The notes below the pieces were generated by a model. The model had not been told where the DNA came from and made no database searches. It saw only the letters and a program-made list of their open reading frames with translations. A stretch of 9,471 nucleotides of DNA from NCBI GenBank assembly GCA_009469665.1, contig SSTB01000274.1:1-9471 (forward strand). Direction: 5' to 3'. This stretch comes from Azonexaceae bacterium (GTDB lineage: Bacteria > Pseudomonadota > Gammaproteobacteria > Burkholderiales > Rhodocyclaceae). Shown here piece after piece: positions 8,130 through 9,471 of this stretch; position 1 is the first letter of the stretch; each line of letters starts with the position of its first letter. Made by a program: the position numbers and the translations under genes.

Positions 8130-8754
8130 AGGTGTTCCGGTACAGGCTCACCGCCTGCTGGTGCTGGGAAAATTCGGGCTTGCTCTCGAGAAAGGCGAGG
8201 AGGTCGGCGAGAGTCGCCACGGCGATAACCGGAATGCCGTAGTCACGCTGGACTTCCTGCACCGCCGAGAGCTCACCCTGGCCGCGCTCCATGCGATCCA
8301 GGGCGATTAGGACGCCGGCGGGAGTCGCCCCGGCAGCCCGGATCAATTCGACGGATTCACGTACCGAAGTTCCGGCGGAGATGACGTCGTCCACGATCAG
8401 TACCCGACCCTGCAAGGGCGCCCCGACCAAGCTGCCACCCTCGCCATGATCCTTGGCTTCCTTGCGATTGAAGGCGAAGGGCAGATTGCGACCGCGCCGG
8501 GCAAGGGCCACGGCGATGGTGGCCACGAGGGGAATGCCCTTGTACGCCGGGCCGAACAACATATCGAAGGGCAACTCGCCGGCCTGGGCGGCATCTGCGT
8601 AGTACTCAGCCAGTTGTCCCAGCGAGGCACCATCATTGAACAGACCGGCATTGAAGAAGTAGGGCGAAAGCCGCCCGGCCTTGGTCTTGAATTGCCCAAA
8701 GCGCAGGACATTACAGGCGAGCGCGAAGCCGATAAACTGCCGCCGGAAATCCAT
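8113..8754 (-). CDS. pyrE: Orotate phosphoribosyltransferase
   Basis: PyrE joins orotate and PRPP to give orotidine 5'-phosphate, the fifth step of UMP synthesis, in the cytoplasm. The product has 213 residues, like the Escherichia coli enzyme. It shows [24 protein letters not shown] near the N-terminus, [16 protein letters not shown] substrate contacts ([15 protein letters not shown]), the flexible catalytic loop [13 protein letters not shown], and the PRPP-binding motif [17 protein letters not shown]. The ATG at 8754 is chosen because [12 protein letters not shown] matches the family N-terminus and AGGAG lies just upstream. The open frame runs on to 8940, but that extension is cysteine- and arginine-rich noise overlapping the divergent xthA. 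Its end overlaps the downstream coiled-coil gene by 17 nt. It is divergent from xthA across 49 nt. Confidence 0.97.
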   Translation of the reverse strand: MDFRRQFIGFALACNVLRFGQFKTKAGRLSPYFFNAGLFNDGASLGQLAEYYADAAQAGELPFDMLFGPAYKGIPLVATIAVALARRGRNLPFAFNRKEAKDHGEGGSLVGAPLQGRVLIVDDVISAGTSVRESVELIRAAGATPAGVLIALDRMERGQGELSAVQEVQRDYGIPVIAVATLADLLAFLESKPEFSQHQQAVSLYRNTYGVGA

Positions 8755-8803
8755 GCTCTCCTCGAATCTTGTCATTTCGGCCGCTGCAGCCGGTGAAAGC
8801 GCC
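8755..8803. promoter_or_regulatory. Very short divergent pyrE / xthA intergenic region
   Basis: Only 49 nt separate the two divergent start codons. The pyrE ribosome site (complement of 8756-8760, AGGAG) and a weaker GGTGAAA for xthA (8792-8798) take up part of it. TTGTCA (8769-8774) resembles a plus-strand -35, but no acceptable -10 follows at 16-18 nt. At least one promoter probably lies inside the opposite gene. Confidence 0.4.
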
Positions 8804-9471
8804 ATGTTACGCATCATCTCCCTCAATCTCAACGGTATCCGCTCCGCGTGGAGCAAGGGTGTCCTGCCTTGGGTCAACGCGCAGCAGCCCGATTTGGTTT
8901 GCCTGCAGGAAATCAAGGCGCAACAGGCCGACTTGAGCACCGAGATGCTTGCGCCCGCAGGCTTGAACGCCGCTTACCACTGCGCCGACAAGAGAGGTTA
9001 CAGCGGCGTCGGCTTGTGGTCCCGCCTTAGGCCGGACCGCGTCGTCGAGGGCATGGGACTGCCGGAATTCGACGCCGAGGGGCGCTTCCTGAGAGCTGAT
9101 TTTGGCAATCTCAGCGTCATTTCCCTCTATCTACCCTCGGGGTCTTCTTCGCCGGAACGCCAGGCGGCCAAATTCCGTTTCATGGAGGGGTTTCTCCCCA
9201 TTCTCGCTGGACTGTATGCCGAGGGGCGCGACATGGTCATCTGCGGCGACTGGAATATTGCCCACCGTGAGGCCGACCTCAAGAACTGGAAAGCCAACCG
9301 CAAGAATTCGGGCTTCCTTCCGGAGGAGCGGGCCTGGCTTTCCCGAATATTCGAAGAGATTGGTTGGGTCGATGTCTATCGCCGTCTGTATCCCGCTGCT
9401 GGCGAGGAAGCCTACACCTGGTGGTCCAATCGGGGACAGGCCTGGGCCAAGAACGTGGGCTGGCGCATCGA
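8804..9471 (+). CDS. xthA: Exodeoxyribonuclease III / AP endonuclease, truncated by window end
   Basis: ExoIII is a Mg-dependent AP endonuclease and 3'-5' exonuclease of base excision repair. The frame runs open from ATG 8804 to the right edge: 222 codons plus two bases of an expected 255-270. Active-site residues of the exonuclease-endonuclease-phosphatase fold are visible: Asn8/Asn10 in [11 protein letters not shown], Glu36 in LQEIKA, Tyr109 in SLYLPSG, and Asp149 and Asn151 in [23 protein letters not shown] and [19 protein letters not shown] also match. The final catalytic Asp-His region lies beyond the window. The start gives [13 protein letters not shown], the standard N-terminus, after a weak GGTGAAA. 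It is divergent from pyrE. I use xthA; some betaproteobacterial genomes call this type exoA. Confidence 0.96.
   Translation, partial: MLRIISLNLNGIRSAWSKGVLPWVNAQQPDLVCLQEIKAQQADLSTEMLAPAGLNAAYHCADKRGYSGVGLWSRLRPDRVVEGMGLPEFDAEGRFLRADFGNLSVISLYLPSGSSSPERQAAKFRFMEGFLPILAGLYAEGRDMVICGDWNIAHREADLKNWKANRKNSGFLPEERAWLSRIFEEIGWVDVYRRLYPAAGEEAYTWWSNRGQAWAKNVGWRI

Noticed and set aside
8755..8940. Upstream extension of the pyrE frame to 8940
   Set aside because: It would add 62 residues unlike any PyrE and overlap xthA. The ATG at 8754 gives the family N-terminus and has a ribosome site.

Overview
The window is GC-rich chromosomal DNA from a Gram-negative bacterium, most likely a betaproteobacterium. 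I infer something close to Rhodocyclales (the Azoarcus, Thauera and Dechloromonas group) from protein style and gene order; this is recognition from memory, not a search result. Gene density is high and nearly all genes are housekeeping. No tRNA, rRNA, CRISPR array or transposase gene is visible.

Layout. (1) Positions 1-3510, minus strand: the rod-shape operon mreB-mreC-mreD-mrdA, with mrdA (PBP2) cut by the left edge. mreB/mreC lie 15 nt apart and mreC/mreD overlap in TGATG. mreD and mrdA, in contrast, are separated by about 176 nt that hold a 168-bp element (825-992) bounded by 22-nt inverted repeats matching at 21 of 22 positions and ending in CTAG. (2) Positions 3511-3634: an AT-richer divergent promoter region. 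(3) Positions 3635-7439, plus strand: gatC, gatA, a small six-cysteine lipoprotein gene and gatB. This encodes the tRNA-dependent amidotransferase GatCAB, with an unrelated-looking envelope protein inserted between the A and B subunits. (4) Positions 7488-8754, minus strand: pyrE followed by an overlapping gene for an exported coiled-coil protein with a DUF4124-like N-terminus. It converges on gatB across a 48-nt gap containing a GC-rich palindrome. (5) Position 8804 to the right edge, plus strand: exodeoxyribonuclease III (xthA type), divergent from pyrE across only 49 nt and truncated by the window.

How the genes work together. MreB filaments, MreC, MreD and PBP2 form the elongasome that directs lateral-wall peptidoglycan synthesis. 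GatCAB converts mischarged Glu-tRNA(Gln) and/or Asp-tRNA(Asn) to the correct aminoacyl-tRNA. PyrE makes orotidine 5'-phosphate for UMP synthesis, and ExoIII is an AP endonuclease in base excision repair. The least ordinary items are the inverted-repeat element between mreD and mrdA, the lipoprotein gene inside the gat operon, and a four-copy heptamer repeat (GAGGNNN) in the gatC-gatA gap. I see no complete novel multi-gene system here.
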